Source: Palleniella intestinalis (GTDB taxonomy: Bacteria; Bacteroidota; Bacteroidia; Bacteroidales; Bacteroidaceae). Taken from it: a stretch of 64,000 nucleotides of DNA. Position numbers and translations under genes: made by a program. The DNA lies in contig NZ_JABKKG010000011.1 of NCBI RefSeq assembly GCF_013166595.1, forward strand, positions 62,001-126,000, written 5' to 3'. Positions 16,216-25,025 of this stretch are shown here, piece by piece. Numbering within the stretch: position 1 is the stretch's first letter; every line of letters begins with the position of its first letter. A model generated the notes under the pieces. It was not told the origin of the DNA. It saw nothing but the letters and a program-made list of their open reading frames with translations, and did no database searches.

Positions 16216-16736
16216 ATTTCAACCACCATCCTGATGCCCCAAAGAGCCACCGCGCCATACACTCCGGCAAGTATATCATCAAGCATGACACCCCAGCCGC
16301 CGTGGAGGTTCTTATCCAACCAACGGCAGCCGAGTGGCTTCACTATGTCCATAATACGGAAAAGCAGGAACGCCCCAAGGACATACTGCCATTCCATTGT
16401 CGCAGGGACGGCAAGGAGAGTGACCCAAACACCTGCCATTTCGTCCACGACAACCCTCGAAGGGTCTGCGCCCCAATGTTTCTCGAGACGGTTTATCGGC
16501 GCAATGCTGACAAGCGTAGAGACAACAGCAAGCATTGCCGTGACATACAACACCTCTTGGTACGACGAGCATACCACAGGCATTCCAAGTCCGGCAAACG
16601 CCCCAGAATACAGGCACCATATCAGGGTTGCCACGGCAGCACCGGCTGTTCCCGGGCCCCATGGCCAGAATCCTGCACCAAATCCTGTGCCTATAACGAC
16701 ATCAATGATGTTCGGTCTGTTTTTCATATCTGGCAT
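16209..16736 (-). CDS. Phosphatidylglycerophosphatase A-like; probable phosphatidylinositol-phosphate phosphatase
   Basis: The 175-residue product from ATG 16736 has the PgpA features FGAGFWPWGPGTAGA near the N-terminus, DPSRVVVDEMAGVWV in the centre and LLFRIMDIVKPLGCRWLD towards the end. There are about four membrane helices. PgpA enzymes remove the terminal phosphate from phosphatidylglycerol phosphate; within this operon the natural substrate is likely phosphatidylinositol phosphate. It is the first gene of the cluster. The open frame extends to 16814, but the added residues are basic and soluble and do not resemble PgpA, so the internal start is preferred. Confidence 0.83.
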   Translation of the reverse strand: MPDMKNRPNIIDVVIGTGFGAGFWPWGPGTAGAAVATLIWCLYSGAFAGLGMPVVCSSYQEVLYVTAMLAVVSTLVSIAPINRLEKHWGADPSRVVVDEMAGVWVTLLAVPATMEWQYVLGAFLLFRIMDIVKPLGCRWLDKNLHGGWGVMLDDILAGVYGAVALWGIRMVVEIW

Positions 16737-16927
16737 AAAACCATTTTCTACAACCTCACGGCGGCGACTGCCTGTTGCAAGCAACCGTAGCCGCCATTCA
16801 TGTTTCAAGTGCAAAGATATAAAAAATATACTTATAAAAACAAAACTCGCACGAAAGATTGGGTTTCTTTAAGTTTTTTTGAGCATTGCCGCTCTAATAA
16901 CGCGAAAACAGCCCTAAAAACGTGAAA

Positions 16928-16970
16928 TGCACCTTGGAAGCGGAACACACGTCTCATCTTCCAAGGTGCA
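16928..16970 (-). terminator. Terminator-like hairpin downstream of DUF3298 gene
   Basis: TGCACCTTGGAAG and CTTCCAAGGTGCA form a 13-bp stem with a 17-nt loop. It lies 90 bp beyond the stop codon of the 17060 gene on the minus strand and is followed there by a T-containing stretch (TTTCACGTTTTTAG). Confidence 0.5.
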
Positions 16971-17059
16971 CTGTCAAAAGCTGTCCATCCGGCTGCCATG
17001 CGTGCGGAATGCGCACTACCTCACCGCATTGCTGCAGAAGGAGGATTAAGCGAAACCGG

Positions 17060-17863
17060 TCATGGCTTTATCACGCATTTCGGCATGCCTGCGGAATATG
17101 GCGCAATCTCATACTGCTGGTACAACACTGCCACACCGTCTTTCACGAGATATGGAGGATACGCCGGCAGAGGGAAATCATCATTGTAGTCAGCATCGTC
17201 TATGCCAATAAGCATTTCACGAAGTTTGCTGTCGGAATTCGGTTCTGTTATCTTAAAATACTCCTTCAGTCCTGCCTTTATCTTGCCGGCGAGCTCCTTT
17301 TTGTCCATATCCGGGAGAAGGTCCCACCCGCAACGGCTGCCGTCTTTCTTGGAGAATGTTATGGCATTGCTTACTGTCGAGCCATGAGCACCTCCCATAT
17401 ATTTGTAAGTCTGGCATGAAAGTGTGACAAAATTGCTGTCTTCATACTCCACATTTGTACGTATGTCTGTCGCATACTCCAAAGGGAACTTGTCGTCAGC
17501 ACCGCGGTGAGCTACGATTTCCGCAAGTTCAGCCTTGTCAACAGTGATTTGCTTGCGCCCCATCTTTTCCAAAAGCGCTTTCATGTTGACAGAAACATTG
17601 AACATGGAATCGCCATATTGCTCGCAAATCCATCGTACCATACTATCCTTCAAGGCTTTGCTGCCGGAGACAGGGAACACACACTTGTAATCCACACGTG
17701 TGATGCCGTTAGGGCTGACAGTGGCTGAATCATGCCATTCCACACTGTCAAACTTAAGATACACTTCTTCTTGCACGGCGGAAGCCTTGTCGTTTTTGCA
17801 GGAAATGCCTGCAAACATCATGAGAAGCATTAATGCAACGAAAAATAACCGATGTCTTTTCAT
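17060..17863 (-). CDS. DUF3298-type lipoprotein
   Basis: A 267-residue protein beginning MKRHRLFFVALMLLMMFAGISCKND, a lipoprotein signal with lipobox GISC. The rest has the RsiV/DUF3298 pattern, including 'YKYMGGAHGSTVSNAITFSKKDG' and a C-terminal 'AYPPYLVKDGVAVLYQQYEIAPYSAG'. Members in Bacteroidales are surface or periplasmic lipoproteins of unknown role; in Bacilli the same domain binds lysozyme. It is monocistronic here. The longer reading frame to 18028 would place the signal sequence internally. Confidence 0.85.
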   Translation of the reverse strand: MKRHRLFFVALMLLMMFAGISCKNDKASAVQEEVYLKFDSVEWHDSATVSPNGITRVDYKCVFPVSGSKALKDSMVRWICEQYGDSMFNVSVNMKALLEKMGRKQITVDKAELAEIVAHRGADDKFPLEYATDIRTNVEYEDSNFVTLSCQTYKYMGGAHGSTVSNAITFSKKDGSRCGWDLLPDMDKKELAGKIKAGLKEYFKITEPNSDSKLREMLIGIDDADYNDDFPLPAYPPYLVKDGVAVLYQQYEIAPYSAGMPKCVIKP

Positions 17864-18207
17864 AATAATAGCTTTGTCAAAAGTTAAACATGTGTTGATT
17901 AAAATACACGACGAGAAATGGTGCCACCCACACTCATCATCGCGAAAACATATCGCCATGTGGCTTGCGCATGCAAAAGTAAGACAAAATTCCAACACCT
18001 GCAAGACACCGCCACTGAAAACAAGCAATCTTAACCTTTTTTGCAGTTGGTTAGGAATAAATTTCCCGGCAACGGCAGCCGGGAAAACAAAAGGACATTC
18101 CTAAAGCGTGAAACACATTGCCGGCTGTCGCGAAAAAACGCATGGGTTTTCCAATGCTCTATTTATCATAATCAGAAGAAAACGGCTTCCCGTGACAAAA
18201 AAGATGC

Positions 18208-18338
18208 TGTCCACGGCGCAAAAGGTGGCTTGCCGGAGTGCCAAAGGTAGCCTTTTACATGACAAAACGCTATCTTTCACACTGCCATTCGTTACGAACA
18301 GCGCACCGAAAGGTAACGAATGGCAGTGTTTTTTAGCA
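18208..18338. repeat. Dispersed repeat family A, copy 2, with terminator-like hairpin
   Basis: The block contains AAGGTAGCCTTTTACATG and CGCTATCTTTCACACTGCC units. Its right half is a perfect 16-bp inverted repeat, CACTGCCATTCGTTAC (18280-18295) with GTAACGAATGGCAGTG (18313-18328), followed by TTTTTTAGCATG. On the plus strand this looks like an intrinsic terminator, but no plus-strand gene lies upstream. Confidence 0.6.
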
Positions 18339-18521
18339 TGTTTCCACCGCAAGTAAAACCTACCGCATTGATTATCAATACAATAACAAAGCACAGAATT
18401 CTTGCGTTTTTTCCACATCCACTGCTTTTTTCTTCATACAAGCGATTCTCAGAGGGGAAAAAAGGCGTGAGTTTTCTAATTTTCCCCATTGAGAGGCTCA
18501 CGCAAGAATCCGCACCAATAC

Positions 18522-18580
18522 GCAAGAATCCGCATGAGAAAAAACTCTTCCACACATATAAGCCTCATGCGGATTCTTGC
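18522..18580. repeat. Inverted repeat family C, copy 1
   Basis: GCAAGAATCCGCATGAG (18522-18538) pairs perfectly with CTCATGCGGATTCTTGC (18564-18580). A further direct GCAAGAATCCGCA lies at about 18502-18514. The same GAATCCGCAT core is used in the 34-bp inverted repeat at 52234-52328. Confidence 0.6.
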
Positions 18581-18767
18581 AGACAAATGCGGATAAATTT
18601 CAACTGCAAAACAATGGCTAAAAGCACCGAAAAGCATTACATCTTCACTTTTTTGATGTTTTTGGCATCATTTCCAACAAAATAGTTCCGATTTATCAGT
18701 ATTTTTTAGTAATTTTGCAAAACAACAAAGGTAAAAAGGTATTTCAACAAACAAAATATCACATTTT

Positions 18768-19856
18768 ATGGATTTGAAGATTGCAGTCCTGGCCGGTGAC
18801 GGTATCGGTCCGGAAATCATGGAACAAGGAGTGGCAGTGCTCTCTGCCGTTGCCGAGAAATTCGGTCACAACGTGTCTTACAAGGAAGCCCTTTGCGGTG
18901 CTCATGCCATCGACGAGGTGGGCGACCCGTTCCCTGAAGAGACTTACAAAACGTGTGAAGAGGCGGATGCTGTCCTCTTCGCGTCCGTCGGCGACCCTAA
19001 GTTTGATAATGACCCGACAGCCAAAGTGCGCCCGGAACAGGGGCTTCTCGCCATGAGAAAGAAGCTCGGCTTGTTTGCAAACATACGCCCTGTGACTACT
19101 TTCGACTGCCTTGTCCACAAATCTCCGCTGAAGGACAGCATCGTGAAAGGAGCGGACTTCATCTGCATCCGTGAGCTTACCGGCGGCATGTACTTCGGAA
19201 AGAAGCAGGAACCTGCCGTAAACGCTGACGGCATCGAGGACGCTCTTGACACAAACTACTACTCACGCCCTGAGGTGGAGCGCATCCTGAAAGTCGGCTA
19301 CCAGTACGCACGCCAGCGCCGCAAGCACCTCACCGTCGTCGACAAGGCCAATGTGCTTGCATCATCACGCCTGTGGAGAAAGATTGCGCAGGAGCTTGCA
19401 CCACAGTACCCTGACGTGGAGACGGACTTCATGTACGTGGACAATGCTGCCATGCGCATGATTCAGGACCCGAGATTCTTCGATGTCATGGTGACAGAGA
19501 ACACTTTCGGCGACATCCTTACCGACGAAGGCTCATGCATAACAGGCTCAATGGGACTTCTCCCGTCAGCCTCAACAGGCTCATCCACACCTGTCTTCGA
19601 GCCTATCCACGGCTCTTGGCCGCAGGGAAAGGGACTGAACATCGCAAATCCTCTTGCACAGATTCTGTCCGTTGCCATGCTCTTTGAGCATTTCGGACTG
19701 AAGGAGGAGGGCGCACTCGTGCGCAAGGCTGTCGATGCTTCCCTTGACCAAAATGTGCGCACACCGGAGATTCAGGTCGAAGGTGGTGCGGAATATGGCA
19801 CGAAAGAGGTCGGTGCATGGATTGTAAACTATATTAAGGAATACCAACAGAACTGA
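18768..19856 (+). CDS. leuB: 3-isopropylmalate dehydrogenase
   Basis: The 362-residue enzyme oxidises and decarboxylates 3-isopropylmalate in leucine synthesis using NAD. The start [21 protein letters not shown], the [10 protein letters not shown] loop, the [13 protein letters not shown] segment and the [17 protein letters not shown] metal-binding region match LeuB rather than isocitrate dehydrogenase. Length is typical. No other leu gene lies beside it, so the pathway is split in this genome. The gene is followed by hairpins and then metA. Confidence 0.95.
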   Translation: MDLKIAVLAGDGIGPEIMEQGVAVLSAVAEKFGHNVSYKEALCGAHAIDEVGDPFPEETYKTCEEADAVLFASVGDPKFDNDPTAKVRPEQGLLAMRKKLGLFANIRPVTTFDCLVHKSPLKDSIVKGADFICIRELTGGMYFGKKQEPAVNADGIEDALDTNYYSRPEVERILKVGYQYARQRRKHLTVVDKANVLASSRLWRKIAQELAPQYPDVETDFMYVDNAAMRMIQDPRFFDVMVTENTFGDILTDEGSCITGSMGLLPSASTGSSTPVFEPIHGSWPQGKGLNIANPLAQILSVAMLFEHFGLKEEGALVRKAVDASLDQNVRTPEIQVEGGAEYGTKEVGAWIVNYIKEYQQN

Positions 19857-19887
19857 TTTCCTTTCGGTTTTCAGACTATTCCGGCAT

Positions 19888-19969
19888 GGAAAAAGTGGCA
19901 GTCGGCTGCCCTTTCCGTGCAGAAAACAATGGCTTACGGCAAAAGAATGTGACTCTTGCCGTAAGCCAT
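19888..19969 (+). other. Two hairpins between leuB and metA
   Basis: A GGCAG-TCGG-CTGCC hairpin near 19893-19911 is followed by a 14-bp perfect stem, ATGGCTTACGGCAA (19929-19942) with TTGCCGTAAGCCAT (19956-19969). Neither is followed by a clean T-run on the plus strand. They could end leuB transcription or form a metA leader structure. Confidence 0.4.
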
Positions 19970-20058
19970 AGCACATAAAAACGCCGTTGGGAACAACTTC
20001 AAACGTGAGGAAAGCCCTCGCATTATACTCATTTCAAAAATAATTCTCTTTAGGAAAC

Positions 20059-20979
20059 ATGCCTTTAATTCTACCGGAGGAACTGCCTGCCATTGACGTA
20101 TTGAAGCAGGAAAACATATTCACAATGGGCTACAAGAGAGCGGACTCGCAGCAGATTCGCCCTCTGAAACTCGCTGTGCTCAACCTTATGCCCATAAAAA
20201 TCACGACGGAGACGGACTTCATACGCATACTCTCAAACTCTGCATTGCAGATTCAGGTGGACTTCATGAAGATAAAGTCGCACACTTCCAAGAACACTCC
20301 CATCGAGCACATGCTTGCCTTCTACCGCAATTTCGAGGACATGAGGAAGGAGAAGTATGACGGGCTTATCGTCACCGGAGCACCTTTGGAGTTCATGGAC
20401 TATGAGGATGTGACCTATTGGAAGGAGCTTCAGGAGGTGTTTGACTGGGCTCACCACAACGTTACGAGCACAATCTATGTCTGCTGGGCGGCTTTTGCCG
20501 GACTGTACCATTTCTATGGTGTGCCGAAACATAACACGGAGAAGAAGATATTCGGTGTGTTTGAGCATGAGATGCATGCTCCGGAACTGCCTATTTTCCG
20601 AGGGTTCGATGATGTTTTCTTCGCTCCCCACAGCCGCCATTGCGGTCTTCGGAGGGAGGACATTGAGAAAGTGCCGGGGCTGGACATTATCGCTGAGAGC
20701 GAGGAAGCGGGTGTGACGATTGTCCATGCAAGGAACGGAAGGGAGTTCTTCATCACCTGCCATTTCGAGTATTCTCCGCTGACACTTGACGGAGAGTATA
20801 AGCGCGACATCGCAAAAGGCATGGCGATGGACATCCCGAAGAACTATTACCCGGATAATGACCCGTCAAAGGCACCGATAGTGCGCTGGCGCGCCGCCGC
20901 AAACCTTCTTTACACGAACTGGATGAACTACTATGTATATCAGGAGACTCCGTTCAACATCAACGAAATAACAGAATAA
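20059..20979 (+). CDS. metA: Homoserine O-acyltransferase, predicted acetyl-CoA-specific
   Basis: The 306-residue protein is a MetA-type homoserine transferase of the glutamine amidotransferase-like fold. The catalytic Cys142 (YVCWAAFAG), His235 and Glu237 (TCHFEYSP) are all present. Residue 111, in VTGAPLEFMDYEDV, is Glu. In characterised family members Glu111 goes with acetyl-CoA and Gly111 with succinyl-CoA, so this enzyme is predicted to make O-acetylhomoserine despite the usual succinyltransferase annotation. It feeds methionine synthesis. A U32 peptidase gene follows 13 bp downstream. Confidence 0.93.
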   Translation: MPLILPEELPAIDVLKQENIFTMGYKRADSQQIRPLKLAVLNLMPIKITTETDFIRILSNSALQIQVDFMKIKSHTSKNTPIEHMLAFYRNFEDMRKEKYDGLIVTGAPLEFMDYEDVTYWKELQEVFDWAHHNVTSTIYVCWAAFAGLYHFYGVPKHNTEKKIFGVFEHEMHAPELPIFRGFDDVFFAPHSRHCGLRREDIEKVPGLDIIAESEEAGVTIVHARNGREFFITCHFEYSPLTLDGEYKRDIAKGMAMDIPKNYYPDNDPSKAPIVRWRAAANLLYTNWMNYYVYQETPFNINEITE

Positions 20980-20992
20980 CAAACGACAAGAA

Positions 20993-22840
20993 ATGCGTGA
21001 AATAGAACTTCTTGCACCTGCAAAGAACCTTGAATGCGGCATCGCGGCGATAGACCACGGTGCCGATGCGGTGTATATCGGGGCACGGAACTTCGGCGCA
21101 AGGCATGCGGCAGGGAACTCTGTTGATGACATTCGCACCTTGTGCCTTTATGCCCATAAGTTCGGAGTGAAAGTGTATGCCACCGTAAACACCATAGTCT
21201 ATGACCATGAGCTTGACAGTGCCGTCACTCTTGTGGCAGAGCTGGCGGAAGCCGGCGTGGATGCCGTGCTTGTGCAGGATATGGGACTGCTTGCCGAAGC
21301 AAGGCGGAGGGGGATAAGAATGGAGTGGCACGCATCGACACAGACCGACAACCGCACGGCTGAAAAGGTGGAATGGCTCAGGAAATTAGGGTTCTCACGT
21401 GTCGTTTTGGCAAGGGAACTGACGGCGAAGGAAATCGAAGGGATTCATCGGCAAGTGCCGGATGTTGAGCTGGAGGTGTTCGCCCATGGTGCGCTATGTG
21501 TCAGTTTTTCAGGTCAATGCTATGCTTCGCAATACTGTTTCAACCGCTCTGCCAACCGTGGCGAATGCGCACAGATGTGCCGCATGAGATACTCTGTCAT
21601 GGATGCTGACGGCAATGAGGTGGCTCCGCCTGCTTACTATCTTTCGTTGAAAGACCAGTGCCAGATTGATAATTTGGAGAAAATCATCGAAGCCGGTGCA
21701 TGCTCACTGAAGATAGAGGGCAGACTGAAGGACATTTCGTATGTGAAGAATGTAGTGGCGGCATACAGCCAACGGCTTGACAGTATCATAAAAAAGAGTA
21801 AGGGGACGCTCTGGCGCGCTTCATGGGGCAGGACGGAGTTGGCTTTCGCTCCTAACTTGGACAAGACATTCTGCCGAGGGTACACTGATTATTTCCTCAA
21901 CGGCAGGCACGCGGACATAGCATCGTTGCGCACACCGAAGGCTATCGGTGAGTATGTCGGCAAGGTCAAGGAAATAAGGAATGGCAGACAGCCGTCGTTC
22001 AATGTGGCAAGTCTGAGCTCTTTTGCCAATGGCGATGGGCTGTGCTACCTTGACAGCGAGGGCGTTATGAAGGGGTTCCGTGTCAACCGTGCCGAGGGCA
22101 ACAGGCTTTTCCCTCAGTCCATGCCGCATGACCTGAAGCCGGGCACACCGCTATACAGAAGTCAGGATCAGGCTTTTGACAAGCTTTTGGCAGGAAAAAC
22201 GGCAGAGCGGACTATCGCAACGGACATGAAGCTGTCACTTGACGGCAACACTCTGTGCCTTGACATAAAGGGCACGGACGCACCTGTACATGGCTTTGCG
22301 TCGGTGACTCTTGACGAACTGCAGCAGGCACAAAAGCCGCAGCTGGAGAACATCAACCGCCAACTGAAAAAACTTGGCAACACCATATACCGTTGCGAGA
22401 ATGTTTCCGTCGCACCGGAACTGGAGAACATTTTCATCCCTTCAAGCCTTCTTGCCGGTTTGAGGAGGGAGGCTGTCAAAAACATCGTCATCCCTGAACA
22501 CATAAAGAGGACATCCGAAAGGAATGAGGAAAGTCCTGCACCTTCCGATTCTTATCACAGAAGATTCGAATATCTGCATAATGTGGCAAACGAAAAAGCC
22601 CGGCAATTCTATGCCGGGCTGGGAACGGAGATACACGGTAAAGCCTTTGAACTTGGCAACGAAGGCGGAATACTCATGCAATGCCGCCATTGCATACGCT
22701 TCACATTGGGCTATTGCGTGAAGAACGGCGGGAAAACGCCCAAATGGAAAGAGCCTCTGTCGCTCCGTCTTGACGACGGCAGGAGCTTCACACTGGAGTT
22801 TGACTGCAAGAATTGCCAAATGAATGTGCTTGTGAAATAA
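20993..22840 (+). CDS. Peptidase U32 family protein, RlhA-like
   Basis: The 615-residue protein begins REIELLAPAKNLECGIAAIDHGADAVYIGA, the standard U32 start. The signature ELEVFAHGALCVSFSGQC at about 160-177 is followed by cysteines in NRGECAQMCRMRY, which suggests an iron-sulfur or metal centre. The C-terminal half is of the collagenase-like DUF3656 type and ends in a cysteine-bearing region (CRHC, CKNC). In E. coli, relatives RlhA and TrhP act in RNA hydroxylation, so an RNA-modification role is more likely than proteolysis. It follows metA by 13 bp. Confidence 0.9.
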   Translation: MREIELLAPAKNLECGIAAIDHGADAVYIGARNFGARHAAGNSVDDIRTLCLYAHKFGVKVYATVNTIVYDHELDSAVTLVAELAEAGVDAVLVQDMGLLAEARRRGIRMEWHASTQTDNRTAEKVEWLRKLGFSRVVLARELTAKEIEGIHRQVPDVELEVFAHGALCVSFSGQCYASQYCFNRSANRGECAQMCRMRYSVMDADGNEVAPPAYYLSLKDQCQIDNLEKIIEAGACSLKIEGRLKDISYVKNVVAAYSQRLDSIIKKSKGTLWRASWGRTELAFAPNLDKTFCRGYTDYFLNGRHADIASLRTPKAIGEYVGKVKEIRNGRQPSFNVASLSSFANGDGLCYLDSEGVMKGFRVNRAEGNRLFPQSMPHDLKPGTPLYRSQDQAFDKLLAGKTAERTIATDMKLSLDGNTLCLDIKGTDAPVHGFASVTLDELQQAQKPQLENINRQLKKLGNTIYRCENVSVAPELENIFIPSSLLAGLRREAVKNIVIPEHIKRTSERNEESPAPSDSYHRRFEYLHNVANEKARQFYAGLGTEIHGKAFELGNEGGILMQCRHCIRFTLGYCVKNGGKTPKWKEPLSLRLDDGRSFTLEFDCKNCQMNVLVK

Positions 22841-22872
22841 ACACCCGGAAAGCCTGTCCGGCAGCAACATCA

Positions 22873-23940
22873 ATGAGAAAAGCAACAGAAACCATATTGA
22901 CTCTTGTGCTTTGCGCACTGATTTCCATACTTTCCTCTTGTTACAACGACAAGAGCAAGGTGCATGATGCTTTTGCCTCTGACGCGACTGTCATTGAAAC
23001 AGACTCTGCCGCATGGGCGCGACGACAGGATTCTCTGACATTTACAAGCCAGCACCACTACACAAACAACTATAATTTCATTGTCAGCGAGGACTCTCTC
23101 GTGCTCTTCACGCAACAGCCGGAAGAGATTGTGTCACGTGAGGAGTCTGCTTTTACGGAATGGACAGTCGTACAACAGCCTTCCGACTCGATAATAGTCT
23201 ATCATGGTGAAAGGCTTGTCGTGGCAAACATCCGTATTCTTCCACAGGACACTGTTGACTCTGTATGGGTGCAGCTGGCACGCGACCAACAGACATTCGG
23301 GTGGATTCGCGAAACGAAACTGCTGCCGGCGGTTGTACCGGATGACCCTATTTCACAATTCATAAGCGTCTTTTCTGACACTCACCTTCTATGGATGCTT
23401 ATCATTGTCGGCACAATGGCTGTTGTCTACACACTCCGCGTGGTCAACAGAAAGCGAGCAAAGATCGTGCATTTCAATGACATCCCGTCGTTCTACCCTA
23501 CCGCCTTGGTGCTTATTGTTTCCTCGGCGGCGGCGATGTATGCATCCATCCAAATGTTTGAACCGGAGATGTGGCGGCACTTTTATTATCACCCCACCCT
23601 CAATCCTTTTGCCGTTCCGCCGCTCCTCGGCATGTTCCTTGCATTGGTATGGATGCTCCCGATAATCGGTGTCGCAACAGTCGATGATGTGCGCCGTCAT
23701 CTCCCGTTTGAGGAAGCGGTGCTCTATCTCTGCGGACTTGCAGCGGTCTGCATGGTTGACTACATCGTATTCACTCTTTCCACATTATATTATATAGGGT
23801 ATCCCATACTTGCTGCCTACTTTTTCTTTGCTATAAGGACATTCAACGGCCACAGGCGCCTCGTCTACTATTGTGGGAAGTGTGGCAAAGCCATACACCG
23901 TAAAGGCAAATGTCCTCACTGTGGAGCAATTAACATATAA
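22873..23940 (+). CDS. Zinc-ribbon membrane lipoprotein of unknown function
   Basis: From ATG 22873 the protein has 355 residues. It begins with a lipoprotein-like signal ending ILSSCYND, followed by an SH3-like extracellular region ('WVQLARDQQTFGWIRETKLL' is the typical end of a bacterial SH3 repeat). About five membrane helices follow, and a C-terminal zinc ribbon, CGKCGKAIHRKGKCPHCG. The gene starts 32 bp after the U32 gene. The longer frame from 22813 overlaps that gene and would hide the signal. I do not recognise a named family beyond these parts. Confidence 0.8.
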   Translation: MRKATETILTLVLCALISILSSCYNDKSKVHDAFASDATVIETDSAAWARRQDSLTFTSQHHYTNNYNFIVSEDSLVLFTQQPEEIVSREESAFTEWTVVQQPSDSIIVYHGERLVVANIRILPQDTVDSVWVQLARDQQTFGWIRETKLLPAVVPDDPISQFISVFSDTHLLWMLIIVGTMAVVYTLRVVNRKRAKIVHFNDIPSFYPTALVLIVSSAAAMYASIQMFEPEMWRHFYYHPTLNPFAVPPLLGMFLALVWMLPIIGVATVDDVRRHLPFEEAVLYLCGLAAVCMVDYIVFTLSTLYYIGYPILAAYFFFAIRTFNGHRRLVYYCGKCGKAIHRKGKCPHCGAINI

Positions 23941-23965
23941 ACCACCGCTATAAAAACAACCTACT

Positions 23966-25009
23966 ATGAAAAGACTATTGTTTACTCTTTCACTGCTCCT
24001 GACTATCACTGCCATTGCGAATGCTAAAGGAATAAAGTCCGTCACACTGCGTAACGGTGATATGGAGATGACTGTCATCGACTACGGAGCACGCATACAA
24101 TCGCTGAAATTCTGTGGAACGGACGTTGTACTCGGGTTTGACACACTCGCCAACTATAAGACTATCAAGCAGAATTTCGGTGCTGTGGTAGGACGATACA
24201 TAGGTCGTATTCTCGGAGGACACCTTGAAATCGACGGCAAAGAGTACAAATTGCAGACCGGCACAAACGGCGACTGTTCGCACGGAGGCACGCCAAGTTT
24301 CTCCCAAAGGCAGTGGAATATAGTAAAAAAGGACTGGAAATCCATAACATTGAGATACATTTCTCCTGACGGTGAAAACGGTTTTCCGGGCGAACTGACA
24401 CTGGATGTAACCTACACCCTGCTCCGAGACGCATTGAAGATTGACTATCAGGCGACAACAACAGCACCGACAGTGCTCAATCCGTCAAACCACAGCTTCT
24501 TTAACCTCACCGGTGACCTCGGGAAAGACATTCTTGACGAATCTTTATGGATAGATTCGGACAGCATAGCACTGTACAATGCAGACAAAAGGGTCACGGG
24601 ATGCATGGGAAGCGTCAGTGGAACACCGTTTGACTTCCGCACACCTACCGTCATAGGCAAACGTATAGACACAGAGGACATGCAGCTCAAAGTGACAGGA
24701 GGATACGACCATTGCTACCAACTGCGCAACAATGGCGACCTTTCAAAGCCTGTCGCAAAGCTCCATGACAAGAAAACAGGGATGTACATGGAGGTTTACA
24801 CGACAGAGCCTGCCATGCAAATCTACACAGCCAACGGTCATCGAGGGAACATCATAGGAAAAGAGGGCAAGCCTTATGTGCGTCGCAACGCAATCAGCTT
24901 TGAGACAATGCATTTCCCGGACTCACCAAACAAGCCGCAATGGCCGTCAACAATGCTGCGTCCCGGAGAGACTTTCCGTAGCACAACAATATACAAGTTC
25001 GGGAAATGA
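23966..25009 (+). CDS. galM: Aldose 1-epimerase (mutarotase)
   Basis: A 347-residue GalM-type enzyme that interconverts alpha and beta sugars. It has a signal peptide (MKRLLFTLSLLLTITAIANA), so it is exported, as is common for Bacteroidales mutarotases. The conserved histidines lie in CSHGGTPSF and NPSNHSFFNLTG, the Asp in GGYDHCYQL and the catalytic Glu in AISFETMHFPDSPN. It is 25 bp downstream of the zinc-ribbon gene and convergent with the YihY gene. Confidence 0.92.
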   Translation: MKRLLFTLSLLLTITAIANAKGIKSVTLRNGDMEMTVIDYGARIQSLKFCGTDVVLGFDTLANYKTIKQNFGAVVGRYIGRILGGHLEIDGKEYKLQTGTNGDCSHGGTPSFSQRQWNIVKKDWKSITLRYISPDGENGFPGELTLDVTYTLLRDALKIDYQATTTAPTVLNPSNHSFFNLTGDLGKDILDESLWIDSDSIALYNADKRVTGCMGSVSGTPFDFRTPTVIGKRIDTEDMQLKVTGGYDHCYQLRNNGDLSKPVAKLHDKKTGMYMEVYTTEPAMQIYTANGHRGNIIGKEGKPYVRRNAISFETMHFPDSPNKPQWPSTMLRPGETFRSTTIYKFGK

Positions 25010-25025
25010 CCTCTGCCCAAGGCTG

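Larger units (their letters stand above)
17864..18767. other. Gene-free 0.9 kb region with repeats
   Basis: No credible gene is seen. It contains a short hairpin TTTCCCGGC/GCCGGGAAA (18062-18085), family A copy 2, a family C inverted repeat and, next to leuB, a TAATTTTG element (18710-18717) that is a candidate -7 site. Confidence 0.6.

Noticed and set aside
19857-20058. SAM riboswitch upstream of metA
   Set aside because: Hairpins are present, but I could not match them to the SAM-I or SAM-II consensus, and the strongest stem is closer to leuB.
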